From NCBI GenBank assembly GCA_025526995.1, contig JAHLKG010000015.1, positions 620,001-684,000 of the forward strand: a DNA stretch of 64,000 nt. The letters are read 5' to 3'. This DNA is from Powellomyces hirtus (taxonomy: Eukaryota > Chytridiomycota > Chytridiomycetes > Spizellomycetales > Powellomycetaceae). Position numbers and translations under genes: made by a program. The notes under the pieces were generated by a model, which was not told the DNA's origin, ran no database searches, and worked only from the letters and a program-made list of their open reading frames with translations. Shown here in pieces: positions 51,670 to 63,500 of the stretch (its first letter is position 1; every line of letters begins with the position of its first letter).

Positions 51670-52180
51670 TTGGACATTGCCTCGATGCCCGACTCCACAA
51701 CGTGGTCGACTCTCTCGGAGTGCCGTCGCATGGACATGACAACTCTTCGAGCCAATCCACCGCTGTCTGCTCGCGGAATTCGTGTCCCTGGCCTACAAAT
51801 GACACATCAGCAGGAGAGCCAAGCACATCCAGCTTTGTTACTTGCGTGCTATACCACGCCAGCAGCATCAGCATCAAAAACGAGATTGCCGAAGTCCTCA
51901 TCGGAACAAAATTGCGCAATCAGAAAGCGTACTGTCAAATGTTGCAAGCGCGTCTGGTCAACCCCCACAAATACACGACGGGTGGGTTCGTCGAGCTACT
52001 GGCACTGAACATCACATGCGCTGTACGACGCTCTTGCCTGTGAGTTATTTGATAGCAAACGCGCATATGCCTGAACGACCCGATGACGCGCAACATGTTG
52101 AATTCGATGGGCGACTCCTTTTGACAAACCTAAATAGTCGATTTGAAAGCGTTCACGGAAAGATGAAGTGCCTCGCGTGA
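51670..52180 (+). pseudogene. Possible OTU-like cysteine protease remnant
   Basis: In one plus-strand frame (51,645-52,043, overlapping the end of BMT2) the segment EIAEVLIGTKLRNQKAYCQM followed by NPHKYTTGGFVELLALN resembles the OTU-domain pattern 'YC..i......WGG.iEl..la'. A preceding HDNSSSQS occupies the place of the catalytic DNSCLF motif but lacks the cysteine. A second frame further on reads EFDGRLLLTNLNSRFE, which could be the C-terminal part. No start or plausible introns join these cleanly, so a decayed gene is more likely than an active one. Identity is a recollection of the family pattern only. Confidence 0.3.
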
Positions 52181-52775
52181 CACTGCGGTATCCCACTCCC
52201 TGGACATTGCAGAAGTAGCTAGGGTGGGTAGAACAAAACTAGAGTTTTGCGCTTAGACGTGCAGTACGAATTCCAAGAGCTACAATGTTGTAGGCCCAAC
52301 ATGCAGTGCATCCTCACAGTGGCGTTTTTTGGGACCAGATATCTCAAATGGCATACGCAATGCGTTATTCTAACCACTATATAATAAAATCGATATGACA
52401 AAGTGATTAGCGATTAGCGACTGTCGAAAGAAGATATCAGTGCAAGTGAAGCAGCCGCCTCTCGAGAACAGCTTACCACCGACGTAGCAAGACAACCGCT
52501 GGTGAGCGGCGCAGGAAGACGACCCACACAACTGCAGCCAAACTGTCGTACTTGGCATCGTTCCATACGAGCGCTAAGTGATGACCCAGCCTGATTGGAG
52601 CACGACGGCCACTTTAGTAGGCGACAGGTTCCAGAAATAAGCCTATCCAATTTGGGTATATCAAAATGAGCAGTCTCTGGGTCAGGGTTATGGAGCAGTT
52701 TAGAGGACTGTAAATAGAGCCTGCGTGCGATCTTTACTTTCTACATGTTTGATCTGCGATTCCGTATACATGAGG
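52181..52775. other. Spacer downstream of CFAP206, nothing recognised
   Basis: Short open frames only, no motif. It should contain the 3' end signals of CFAP206 on the minus strand. Confidence 0.5.
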
Positions 52776-55688
52776 CTACACGGCCTTGTCAACTCCTCCG
52801 CCAGCCTGAATCACCCGTCCCACTCCCGCGGCTGCAGCTCTCTCCGCAGTCATGCGACTGCCAAACCCGCCACCACCATAGGGAGCGGGCAGCCCATCCA
52901 GATCCACAGTGAGATCTACGACATTGAACCGCGGCGTGTGTTCGTCTCCCGCTTTCTGTGATGGATGTCGCAGGCCAGTCATGTACGTCGTAGTCTTCGG
53001 TGTCGACGTACTCGACGACCGCATCGTTTGAGTGTGATTGGGTTTCGGTGGATAATGTTGTGTCTCGTTTTCGCGTCGGAAATGCGATCCATTGGTCTGA
53101 GTGGAATGTGTTTGCTTTTTCCTCAGATTCACGAGCATCAGCGCACGGCGCCGTAGCTCCCACTCATTCCACTCGTAATTTGGGTCAATGTATGTGTCCA
53201 CGACGTGCGTGTCCACTTGCGTCCCAATCTCGGTCACCAGCTGCATATGTCCGAGTAGCCGTTGCCGTGTAAACGATTTGGCGTGCTCAAGCGCTTCCAC
53301 AGTGGGAAAGTATGGGTACAAGTGCAGCATTTGCACAAGATCTGGTGAACGTCTGGCAGACTCCAAAACTCCATCCACATATCTGGAATCGACCGACTAC
53401 ATTAGAATCGCATATAGTTGATTGAATGCTTCTTGCATACCTTTCTGGGAGCTTACTAAACTCCCGCACTGCTTCTTCGCTTGAGAAAGCGTACAACTTG
53501 TCCTTGTATTTTACAAGCCCCAAGTTTTTGTCCCCAGGCACCACAAGCCCTTCCCGTTTAATCAGGGTATGCGCACAAAAGCCCTATGGGTGATGATCCA
53601 TGGTCAGATCATGGTCATGCACCACTCAGATGGTGTCCCCCAATATGCGGAATCTCACCCCGTATTCCACGGGCAAACGATAGTACTGTGTGGTGTTCCC
53701 CGGATGAATGATCTCGATGCCCTTGATACCCTTCACGGCCAGCGCGACCATCAGATCTGTTGCTTTAGCAATCACCTGAGATTCTAGTAGGGATATCATG
53801 AGCGCTGGGATCAATATCTTTGTAGAGAAGGCACGATCAGCTATACCGGGCAGAATCTCTTTCTCAATCTCGCGGCGATATGGTTGTGACAAAGTGAGCA
53901 CCGTGCTAGAGATCTCCACTTGAAAGGACTGAAGTACATGGGCTTTGCGATTGAGTAAATCATGCCCACCACTATATACACTCTAACAATGCGATGCACT
54001 CACCCTTGCATGCTGCTGAATGGTGTGCACTACGCCTTGCCTGAAGGCTAACAGAAAGAGCTCGTCCATGTAGTTTTGCCACAGATTTGCTAGTAGGATG
54101 AACTGGGGCTATTTGTTCCGAAGGCATGTCAGAATCCAATGTTGACTGCTGGCTATGGAAGATCGATGCAATTTTTGAAGCATGGCGCAACGGAACGTAC
54201 ATAGACTTGATCCACCGGTACAGCTGTTTTTGCTCGGCATGTGACTTTCAGGTCCCTTACTGTATCGTTGAATCGAGAGGTCAACGTGCTTAATGTCGTT
54301 TGTGATCGGACCGTTTGTTCCTGTGAGAATGACCAATGTTAGCAAGGATGAATACAAACTCTCTCTCAAGTGAAGCTAGTCTCACTTGCAGTGCGTCAAG
54401 ATATATCAGAAACTCCCGTCTGAATACCAAGGCAGATCGCAGTCGAGACAGCGAGAGTTCACCAAGGTGGGGATTCGATGAGGTGTCGGCATACTCAGCC
54501 ACGGCTGTCTTTTACGTTAGTGTTTCTCTTTGCCTCAAGTCTCTTTGCGATCAGGCATGTAGCGCATCACACCTGTGTACGTCTGAATCCGATCTTCGGT
54601 ATCAGTAGTCAACACCTTCAATGAATCCGTCAATTTTGCGAGCTCCCGGGCACAGAGCTCTGGCACTACAGTTCAGACAAGGTAAGAAATTGGGCGCGCA
54701 GATAGGTAGCTGTGAAGCACAACGCCCGACGTACAATCGTCAACACCCTCGCCTCCCTTCCCCAGTTGCTTGTTGAAGAGACGTATCCCAGTTACAAGTT
54801 GTGCAAGACCATTAAGCTGCGCTTCTTTTTCTTGTCGAGATAGGGAGATGAACGTGCTGAGCTCTGATTGCGGGAATACTGATTCAAGACCCGCTATAAA
54901 CGAAAGTGACGGAGATGTTTAGGGCCATCGACCCATGCATTTCGCAATACATGAGATTCAGGAGCTAACCTGTCGCTTCTCGTACAACGCGCATGTCAGT
55001 GGGTCCTCCAACATGACTTCGGAGGAGAAGATATGAAACGATCTTCCGGTACAGTGCTGGGAAGATGTTGACACTTAAGTTTCCCGTCAATTGCGCTTTT
55101 GTGGGTCCACCGATCCTTACCTTCGTAAACGGCAATGGCTTTGACCTTGACTTCGCAGATGTCACGCAAAAGTGGAGCACATGCGTTTATGTGTGATTGC
55201 TTTTCTTTGTGCAAAAAATCGGCTGCCAAATTCCTAAGTCAGAGGTTGTCCGTTGTCCGTCGCAGATTTGAACGTGGATGATATCACAATTGTACCTTGC
55301 GCAGGAAAGTTCGTATCAAAGTATACTTGCATCTTCACAGTCTCCATGACGGGATTGTTTTTAACAGTAATTCTTTCCACGCAGAGCTTGGAAAACCAGC
55401 GCCGGATTAGACCCCAGGGTAACAATTTTGTCCTGGCTGCGTGTCGCAAACCTGGATCAGCCGGTCGACCTCATCCCTCCCCAGCTCTCTGTCCGGTCGA
55501 AAGTCATTTCGCGGATCGAGCACAACGGCGCGAACCAGAAAAGCGGCGAGCGTTTCAGTGACGATGACGGGATTTGCGGCATCGATGCTGTCTGTCGGTG
55601 CTGCATCTCTGCGTGCTTTCAGGAGTGCGCTTGCGCGAGCGACTGTCTCGCGGATAATGTAGCGGATAACCTCGTCAGATGAAGACAT
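52776..55688 (-). CDS. CFAP206: Cilia- and flagella-associated protein 206
   Basis: ATG complementary to 55,686-55,688 (MSSSDEVIRYIIRETVARA), TAG at 52,776-52,778, about ten short exons. The N-terminal exon has ETLAAFLVRAVVLDPRNDF and DEVDRLIQ; the next LCVERITVKNNPVMETVKMQ and VYFDTNFPAQ. The C-terminal DUF3508-type region has MVPGDKNLGLVKYKDKLYAF, SSEEAVREFSKLPERY, then YEWNEWELRRRALMLVNLRK, SHFRRENETQHYPPK and TYMTGLR. These match CFAP206 (FAP206), the adaptor that docks radial spoke RS2 and dynein c to axonemal doublets, and imply a motile flagellum. The protein ends with a Gly/Ala-rich tail (GGGGFGSRMTAERAAAAG). The start is only 46 bases from the stop of the upstream small gene. Confidence 0.93.
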
Positions 55689-55734
55689 GGTTTCTGGACC
55701 GTCGGGTGGTGCTGCCCCTCTACTCTACTATATA

Positions 55735-56236
55735 CTAAACTATTTTCCACGGTCTGGTGCAATCGCTGGCGAAGGTCGTTTCGAGCGGAGGCCCATACGA
55801 CTGCGCCACACCGGCAATTATGTCATCAGAACTCTGCCGTCGATTTGCGCTCGTCAAATTCCACACGGCTAGCACGCCGAGGCATAAACCACACAATCTC
55901 CAAGTTACTACTTCGACATGGTCATTGGGAAACATGCTGCTGTCAACAGCCCATCTGCCATTAGGTCCCCGATTCACTAATGGAAAAACAACATCTCGCC
56001 AGATATATGCGCGCAATGTACTCACGTGCCGCCTCATGTCGGGCACCAACTTGAAAGTACGGAATCATGTTCTTTTTGCTATGAATTGCGCTTTCAATGA
56101 CGGGCTGCTGCCTATATGACAGGGATGGTGGCCACAAGTCAAGGTAGTCCGAAGGAGAGCACTCGGAGCAGCCGTTTATCGATACTTCCAATGCTGACAA
56201 GCCTACCGGTGAGGAGCCTTTTGGCTGCCGACTCAT
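55735..56236 (-). CDS. Small unknown protein, two exons
   Basis: Exon 1 from ATG 56,234-56,236 (MSRQPKGSSPVGLSALEVSI) to a GTGAGT donor at about 56,025. A 49-base intron ends TTTTTCCATTAG. Exon 2 (LNRGPNGRWAVDSSMFPNDH to TAG at 55,735) contains a hydrophobic stretch RLCGLCLGVLAVWNL. The spliced product is about 160 residues. The joined exons keep frame only with this acceptor. No family recognised. The opposite strand of exon 1 also has a protein-like frame, so the strand is not certain. Confidence 0.4.
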
Positions 56237-56249
56237 TTTGGCGTTGGTC

Positions 56250-56975
56250 GGAGAATACGCAAGCAGACGACGGAAGCAGCGCTATGCAAAAGGCTTTGCA
56301 GATGATTATCCCCGGGTGGCAGTCTCTTACGATAAGCAAGAAGGACGCCGCTGAGGTCACTGGGATATCGAGGAGATATCGTATCAGCGGCGTTTGCAGC
56401 CATTGCTACTACTACGCTGCAGCATTCAAGTTGGCGCAGTCAAAAAAGAGGTCCCAAGCATTTCAAAACAATGGACGACGAGATTCGTGCAAGCCGGCAT
56501 GGACATGGACGTGCACCAATGGACATAAGTGAAAATCTTACAACTCTCTGACATTCATCTGACGAGATGCAGACTTGGCCGACCAGTATTGTCGATTTCA
56601 GCCACATTGTCTCCTTGATGGATGCCGCGGACTGCGCGGGCGACATGGCGCGCGGGGAGGAGCGCTGGATCTGGATTATGAGTTCAAACTCGACGGAGCG
56701 TAACAACCGGCGGCATCCGTCTGTTTCAGGTGGAACAGTCAATGGGTATTTTGGGATTGGATGGATCTCGCCCATGCCATGAAACCAAGGACAATCGGAA
56801 GCGCTCGTGCATTGAAGTATCAACTCGTTTTAACGTCCCTACCCCGACTGCCTTTGTTGTGCTCGAGCGGTGGGGAAAAGGGGAAATCATTTGTGAGAAG
56901 ACTGCCTTAGGTTTGAAACGAGGTGGCTGCGAACAGGGATTCAAGTCAGGGTGCCCATGTAGAGGGGAATGAGAC
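56250..56975 (+). pseudogene. Metallophosphoesterase-like fragments, probably decayed
   Basis: At about 56,528 one frame reads VKILQLSDIHLTRCRLG, the D-x-H metal-binding motif of calcineurin-like phosphoesterases. In another frame nearby are MDDEIRASRHGHGRAPMDIS upstream and SIVDFSHIVSLMDAADCAGD downstream, the latter reminiscent of the 'GD' second motif. Further on FNVPTPTAFVVLERWGKGEI appears. The pieces are in three frames with stops between them and few convincing introns. The expected NHD/E and GHxH motifs were not found. Confidence 0.3.
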
Positions 56976-57204
56976 TGTCAACAGCATTTTGGCCTTTCGC
57001 AAACAGCAGCTCGCAAGAGAAGAAATGATGAGACGGAACCAGATTTCTTTTAGAGTATTCTTCTTCTACTTCAGTACATCCGGAACGATCTCTCGCCTAT
57101 TTGTGCCATTCTCTTTCCAAGCTTCTACTACACTTCTGAACGGGAATGTGATCTATTTAACTACAAGCTTCAGGGGTAGTTTGCAATTTCTTCCTAACGT
57201 ACAT

Positions 57205-57786
57205 TCACGCGTCCTTGGCCCAAGTCAGCCACAGGTAATCCAGCACTCCGACGTCGACTACGCAGATGATCATCACTGCAATCAGCATATATATCCATTT
57301 TCTGTATCGCATCCGTAAGAGCTCGAGTTGATAGTCAGTCATGTGGATATGATCGTGTGGTTGTGGCGGCAGTAAGGATGCTGATGATGGCGGCGGTGGC
57401 CGCCACTTTGATGATGCATTTTTGCTGCTTTTCTTGTCGGAGGATTTGCCGCCTCCTGTAGAGATATTTGAATGTCGAGGCCGGAACAGACGGAGAATGC
57501 TTCGGACAAAGCCCATCCAGACTGGTTTGATATTCTTTGCTGGCCTCTTGAGGAGTTCTGGTTGTGGGTGGGTGATGTGATTTCCTGAGGAAGTGCGCAA
57601 GATCTATAACGAGAGCAACTGCGTTGTGCTAGTGACCGGTTTGTGGCTCTTTCGACGGCGAAGCTTTGAAACCACTCGAACTCTGTTGCGTTTCTTGTAT
57701 TGAGGGGAGTTTATGCCGTCCATGACGTTCTGAAGCATATATTCCGACTGAATAATATTAAGCCCGGTGTTTGCTTTTGTTGCCAT
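57205..57786 (-). CDS. Unknown protein with C-terminal membrane anchor
   Basis: ATG 57,784-57,786 (MATKANTGLNIIQSEYMLQN) opens a 60-residue basic segment (KKRNRVRVVSKLRRRKSHKP). An intron with donor GTCACT and acceptor GTTATAG (about 57,635-57,603) would join it in frame to a second exon: PQPELLKRPAKNIKPVWMGF, a Ser/Lys/Pro-rich middle, and a hydrophobic anchor WIYMLIAVMIICVVDVGVLD near the end, stop at 57,205. The architecture suggests a tail-anchored or single-pass membrane protein. No family recognised. The donor is weak, so the two parts could be separate. Confidence 0.5.
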
Positions 57787-58774
57787 TAAAGGAAGGGACG
57801 ACGTCTGATAATACCAGGATGCATTGCCAATTTTACCATTCTCTTGCGTCTTCCTGATATTGCGAGAGATAATTCAATGCGAGCGTCTGAGCATAATACT
57901 CGAAAATTCTGAACGGGACTTGTGACTATCACGTTCACCATATGACAGATGTCCGTAAACCCACGATCTTGCCATGTGATGAGCAGGGTGTCCACTCATC
58001 AGAACAAGGCGACCTAAGGATAATATCATCAAAGGCATGTATTCATCTTGGCGCCTGAAGGAGGATAATGTCAAAATTCCTCAGCTATCTTGACACGCGG
58101 TAAACTTTAAGGTTAACTTGTGACATGTCGGGCAGGTATTCTAAAACGTCGCACCAGACTGTACAATGCTAACTTTCGCAGCAGGGCTTCGCATTGAAGA
58201 GTTCCAAAGAATTGAGAGCCTCGCGGGAGAACCAGAGTGTGCTCCACATGTACTAGTAGGACGTCGTCAGTTTGGTCGTAAGGAGCGGCAGGTCAGCATT
58301 TGTATCATTTTCGAAGGTATTTGCCATCTCCTTCTATCGTTACTTTTGGGTTGCACATGGAATGATCTTTTTTGTAACACGCCTGTGCATCTGCACACCT
58401 CCGCGCGTAACGCGTCAAAGCATGCTCGCCGCGATGACAGCGACGTGTGAACCCCACCTGCTCACGTCACCTGCATCTCGTGAATCTTTCTTTGCACGCC
58501 AACATCGACTCATGTGCAGCTCGCCGATGAGCTGCTTTGGTGCGCCCGGAATTGGTGTTGACAGCAGTTTGCGCAAAGCACGAAACGTAAACCCTCAGGG
58601 TGGCTCGCTCCAGCCTAAGAGGAAATCTCTCTACCGCTACAGCATGATTGTTGGGCGCCCTGAGTTGACTGCATTTGTGTGTTCGCACCATGATGATTCA
58701 AATGCGCGCCTCGGCTAACCTGTGCGTGAGCCAAGATGGACCTCGAACCCGCGCTGCGGGACTTGACATTCCTG
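57787..58774. other. Intergenic region, no gene accepted
   Basis: Plus-strand open frames at 58,166-58,450 and 58,272-58,718 lack motifs, splice support and family resemblance. I see no RNA gene. Confidence 0.5.
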
Positions 58775-58775
58775 C

Positions 58776-58786
58776 ATATAAAAGGA
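58776..58786 (+). promoter_or_regulatory. TATA box of the polyol dehydrogenase gene
   Basis: CATATAAAAGGAG lies about 95-100 bases before the ATG at 58,878, with a C/T-rich stretch (CACCCCAATACTCTTGTCGACTC region) between them. Confidence 0.65.
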
Positions 58787-58877
58787 GAAGTGGCATCCCC
58801 ACCGGCCCAAATGTGCTTCCATTCACCCCAATACTCTTGTCGACTCCACCGATCCTACAATAAACGTTTCTGCAATC

Positions 58878-60137
58878 ATGACCGTTTCACAATTGCAAAG
58901 TTTGAACCTCAAGGACAACTTGACTCTCCGAGCAACACACGACTGCAAGCTCAAGATGGTCAAGAAGGAGGTCAAGTTGCCTGGTCCTGGGCAAGCGCTC
59001 GTTCACGTCAAAGCCACTGGCATTTGCGGGTAAGTCTTTGCTCGAGATTAGATTGCACATTGAGCAAAGGTCTGATTAAAACTCTGGCGCAGCTCGGATG
59101 TCCACTTTTGGAAGCACGGATGCCTTGGTCCATGGAAGATTGAGACTGAGGTTTCCATCGGACACGAGTCCGGAGGCATCGTCATTGCGATTGGAGAAGG
59201 AGTCGAGAACGTTCAGGTCGGCGATAAGGTTGCGATCGAACCTGGAGTTCCTTGTGGCATGGCCACGTGCGACTTCTGCCTCAACGGAGAGTACAATCTT
59301 TGCCCGGTAGGTGGTCCATCTAAGCAGTACTATCACTCATAGCCTCCTCCTCGTACGTTTTCTGACCATCATGATGTGCTTCCTTGAACGTAGACCGTCG
59401 ACTTTTACTCTGTGCCACCTATGGACGGCACTCTCACCCGATACCACCTTCACCCCGCTGCATGGCTTCACAAAGTCCCCGACACGTTTACCTACGATCA
59501 GATTGCCCTTCTTGAGCCCCTGAGCGTGTCTCTCCGTGCTTTGGAGAGGGCCGAGGTCACTCTGGGTCAACCATGCCTTGTGACCGGTGCCGGCCCCATC
59601 GGTATTATCACTCTGGCCGTACTGAACGCCGCGGGCGCCTCCCCCATTGTGATCACCGACATCTCCCCCGAACGCTTGGCCTTTGCCAAAAAGCTCGTTC
59701 CATCCGTCGAGACCTACCAGGTCAACACCAAGATGTCTCCAACGGAAAGTGCTGCAGAGATCCTCAAGGTCTTTGGCAAGTTCAAGAAGGGCATGATGCC
59801 TGAGGTCGTCATGGAATGCACTGGAGTTGAGAGCAGCGTAAACACCGCCTGCTACGCAACCAAGCCGACCGGTCTCGTCTTTGTCATTGGCGTTGGCAAT
59901 CCCATCCAAAGCATCCCCTTCATGCACCTCAGCACCAACGAGATCGACTTGAAGTTCCTGTTCCGCTACCGTCACACCTGGCCCCGTGCCATTCGCCTCA
60001 TCCAATCAGGCGTGCTTGACCTGCGATCCCTCGTTACCCACGTCTTCCCATTGGAGAAGGCGCAGGAAGCCGTGGAATCGTCAGCCAACCGCGACATCTT
60101 TAGCATCAAGACAATGATCATTGATGAGGAGGACTAG
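58878..60137 (+). CDS. Zinc-dependent polyol (sorbitol/xylitol/L-arabinitol) dehydrogenase
   Basis: Three exons: 58,878-59,029, 59,093-59,306 and 59,394-60,137, all with GT/AG introns in phase, 369 residues. Catalytic zinc ligands: Cys in GICGSDVHFWKHG, His-Glu in SIGHESGG. The structural zinc loop has four cysteines (CGMATCDFCLNGEYNLC). The Rossmann fold shows VTGAGPIGIITLAVL and an Asp at VITDISPERL, indicating NAD rather than NADP. LKFLFRYRHTWPRAIRLIQS matches fungal polyol dehydrogenases. The enzyme oxidises a sugar alcohol to a ketose in the pentose/hexitol catabolic route. Which of sorbitol, xylitol or L-arabinitol is preferred cannot be told by eye. Confidence 0.92.
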
Positions 60138-60512
60138 ACTGTGGGTAGATAGCCATCAACGCACTCTAGTAGTCTTGATTGACATTCCCGTAGCATTCAT
60201 ACGGATTCTGCACAACACATGCAATAGCATTCAAATACACATCCATTCATTTCTTACATTACCATCCCATGCGGCAAAAAAGGAAAGGTTCCTGAACACG
60301 CCTGGTCTTCAGAGAGAGAAATAAACCCAACGGTGGATGAGCTGTGGAAGGTCACGTGACCTCACCCCACGACATTAAGAGTTCATGCTCTTCCGTTTGT
60401 TTTCAAAATATCTTTCTCGCCAGATCTTCAATAGGCAAAAAGTTTGGTCAGCCGAACGTGAACGCCAATTGATTTCGCCCAATCGGCAGATCTCGCCGCC
60501 TCTCGTTACGGA
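60138..60512. promoter_or_regulatory. Intergenic region upstream of CPSF1
   Basis: 375 bases holding the 3' end of the dehydrogenase gene and the promoter of the next gene. A CACGTGACCTCA motif at about 60,353-60,364 contains an E-box-like CACGTG. No gene is seen. Confidence 0.4.
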
Positions 60513-63500
60513 ATGACATCTGTTTACAGTTTGTACAAGGAGCTCCTCCCGCCATCCGGAATTGAAAGCTGTGTCGAGGCTCGCTTTGTATCTCCGCAAG
60601 CGATTAACCTCATTGTTTCCCGCGGGACTGTGTTGCAAGTGTTCAACGTCATTGAGGACGACATCGTTGATGGACCAGTAAAACAGCAATTGATCAAAGA
60701 AGCCATCGAGGACGAGGATGAGGTAGGGATATCAATCAGGGTGCATCTCCGGACGGGGATCTTGGTGGGCGGAAATTGGAGCGGAGCGGGAAAGAGAATC
60801 ATTGGGACGTTTTGGGTGCTGTTTCCGTCATGTTTCTCTGTGTCCTGCAGACGATGCTTTTCGTGAAGGGCAGGAATCTCCCCAATGGGACGCACTTGTC
60901 TGCTTCTGTAGAAGAATATACCATACCATAATAAACACGAATCTTCTCATCGCTTTGTTCCCTTATTTGTATGATTCACGAGATACTGTATCGAGGTCAA
61001 AGACTGACCCGTTTTTGTCTTCTTCTCCCTGGCCCCAACTTTTGTCGCCTTTCTTGGTCTGATGCGCACAGGCACTGGAGTTTCCGCAGATCAAGTCCGT
61101 ACCCATCGGAATAAACAGTCAGAATCGTCCTCGCAAAGTAGCGAAATTGGAGCTACATGCCCAGTTCAAACTTCCTGGAAATGTCACATCTATCGGAGTC
61201 ATCAGGACATCGACATCCGTCGGTCTGTTGGGAATGGATAGTTTACTACTGAGTTTCAAGGATGCCAAGGTCGGTCATCGAATCTCGAAAAGTCCACCGA
61301 GTGCTCAGATCCTTATCGACACGCTGTGAATCTAGATGTCACTTATTGAGTACTCTCAAGCGACGCACAACATTGTGACAGTCTCAATACATTACTACGA
61401 GCGGGAAGAGTTCAAGGTATGCGGACCGGTTGTACGACTGCTCTCGAGCTGATGAAGCAGTCAATCATGCGTTCTCATTCCTGTCATTTTCCTCAAACGT
61501 TTTGCAATAGAAAGAGCATCAAGCCGATAAATTCATACCAGAAATTCGAGTAGATCCTCAAAATCGATGCGCCATTATGCAATTCTACAGCGATCGCCTC
61601 GCCGTTCTTCCTCTCAAGCAAGATACCACCGTGCAGGTTACCGAAGCTGACGACGCCACAAGGTGAGTTGTCCGCCGGGCCGAATGTAATCTTCTTTACT
61701 GACTCGTACTTTACTCGGACGTTCGATAGCAAGCACCCGTTCCATCCAAGTTTCGTTGTATCGTTCTCCGCTATCGAGCCTAAGATGCGGAACGTTGCGG
61801 ACATGGTATTTTTGTATGGATATTTCGAGCCTACGTTGGCCATCCTGTATGAGCCTGTGCAGACATGGACTGGGTAAGTGATTGGATAAATGATGTGTGG
61901 ACCAATGGCATTCTCTCATATTTTCAATTACAGCCGGTTGGGGGCAAGGAAGGATACGAAATGTCTGATAGTGGTTTCTTTGGACATCACCCAGCGCAGC
62001 TACCCTATCCTTTTTAGGGTGGATAACCTACCATACAACTGCAGCAATCTGATGGCGGTACCTTCCCCGGTTGGGGGCGTTTTGATTTTCTGCCCCAATG
62101 CGCTGATACATGTTGATCAAACCTCTGTGCCTGGAGTTTCATGCGCTGTCAACAGCTATTACGGAAGAGAGGCACTCTTCCCCCCGCCCCCAAGTGTGGA
62201 AACCATCGGCCACAACTTTGAAATCAAAAATCCCTTATACGATGCTGCCAATGTTTCAAACTACAAGCACCTTGGACTGGCCCTGGATGGCTCGGCTTCG
62301 TTCTTCCTGAATCCCGACACGTTGCTGACAGTGTTACGAACGGGAGAAATGATCAAAGTGGATCTGAAGGGCGGAGAAGGTGTAGGGAGAGGGTGGAAGC
62401 GACGTAAAGGTGGTGTCAAGAGTTTTCTCCTGACGCGGTTGGGTCTGCAGACCGTCATGCCTTCTTGCGGGACACGTTTCGGAGCGACCGGCGCTGGAGC
62501 AGCCCACCTGGCTAAAGTGGCCAACGCCGTTGGTCGCCTCGGGGGCACATTCGAAGATGGTGACAAGAGAGGAACTTTCGGCTACTTTTTTGTGGGGTCA
62601 AGAGTCGCGGACGCGATGTTGATTCAATTCACCGAAACGCAACACCTGGAAGAAACGCAGCCGAGCTCCGCCATGGCTACTACGCCCTCTGCTGATCTCG
62701 ACGAAATGGACCTGGATGACATTTATGGGGCGTCCATCGTTAACACCGCCTCTTCCGTTCTTCCAACATCATGGCTAGGTAGCTTCAATCAAACAGAGAC
62801 GACGCGGTTTACTTTTCGCATTTGCGACTCTCTCATCTGCACTGGGCCAATTCGGGACGTTGTTGTTGGGGAGCCCATCTCATACTCGACACATCCCTTT
62901 GCATCGACTGACAACGCTCAGACCAATCTGGAGGTAGTTGCATGTGCTGGGGAGGACCACAGTGGGGCACTTGGTGTCCTGCAGCGCAACATCCGACCGC
63001 AGATTATCTCCAGTTTCGAGATAGGTGCAGTGCATAACATGTGGACAGTTCGCTGTACAACAATCAACGAGAGACGGAGACAACATCTCGCGATCGCTGC
63101 GGCGGCGGTGGAGTCGATCGCACCGCCTGCGATGGATGTTGATGTACCATCGACAGCAGTAGAGCCACCGTTAGAACCGAGCGGTGTCCATGATAGATAT
63201 ATGTTTATGTCAAAGGATAATACCACCGTCATCTTGGAGACTGGGGAAGAATTCGCCGAAGTGGAAAACAAGCAATTTTACAAAGAGGGACCAACCGTTG
63301 CTGTGGGCACATTGTTGGATGAGACATGTATAATCCAAGTTCATCAACGTGGGATACTGGTCTTGGATTCGGATGGCACGCGTACGCAGGAGCTTCCGAT
63401 AGGCGACAATGATCGGTGGATTGTATCATGCAGTATCCTCGACCCTTACGTGTTGGTATTATTAAATGTTGGCGAAGTGATATTGTTCAGTGTGAATGGC

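Noticed and set aside
58166..58718. Plus-strand open frames as a gene upstream of the dehydrogenase
   Set aside because: No family resemblance, no consistent splice sites, and the second frame begins in an alternative start; more likely noncoding.
59337..60005. 222-codon minus-strand open frame opposite the polyol dehydrogenase
   Set aside because: Antisense shadow of exon 3; codon bias of the dehydrogenase leaves this frame open by chance.
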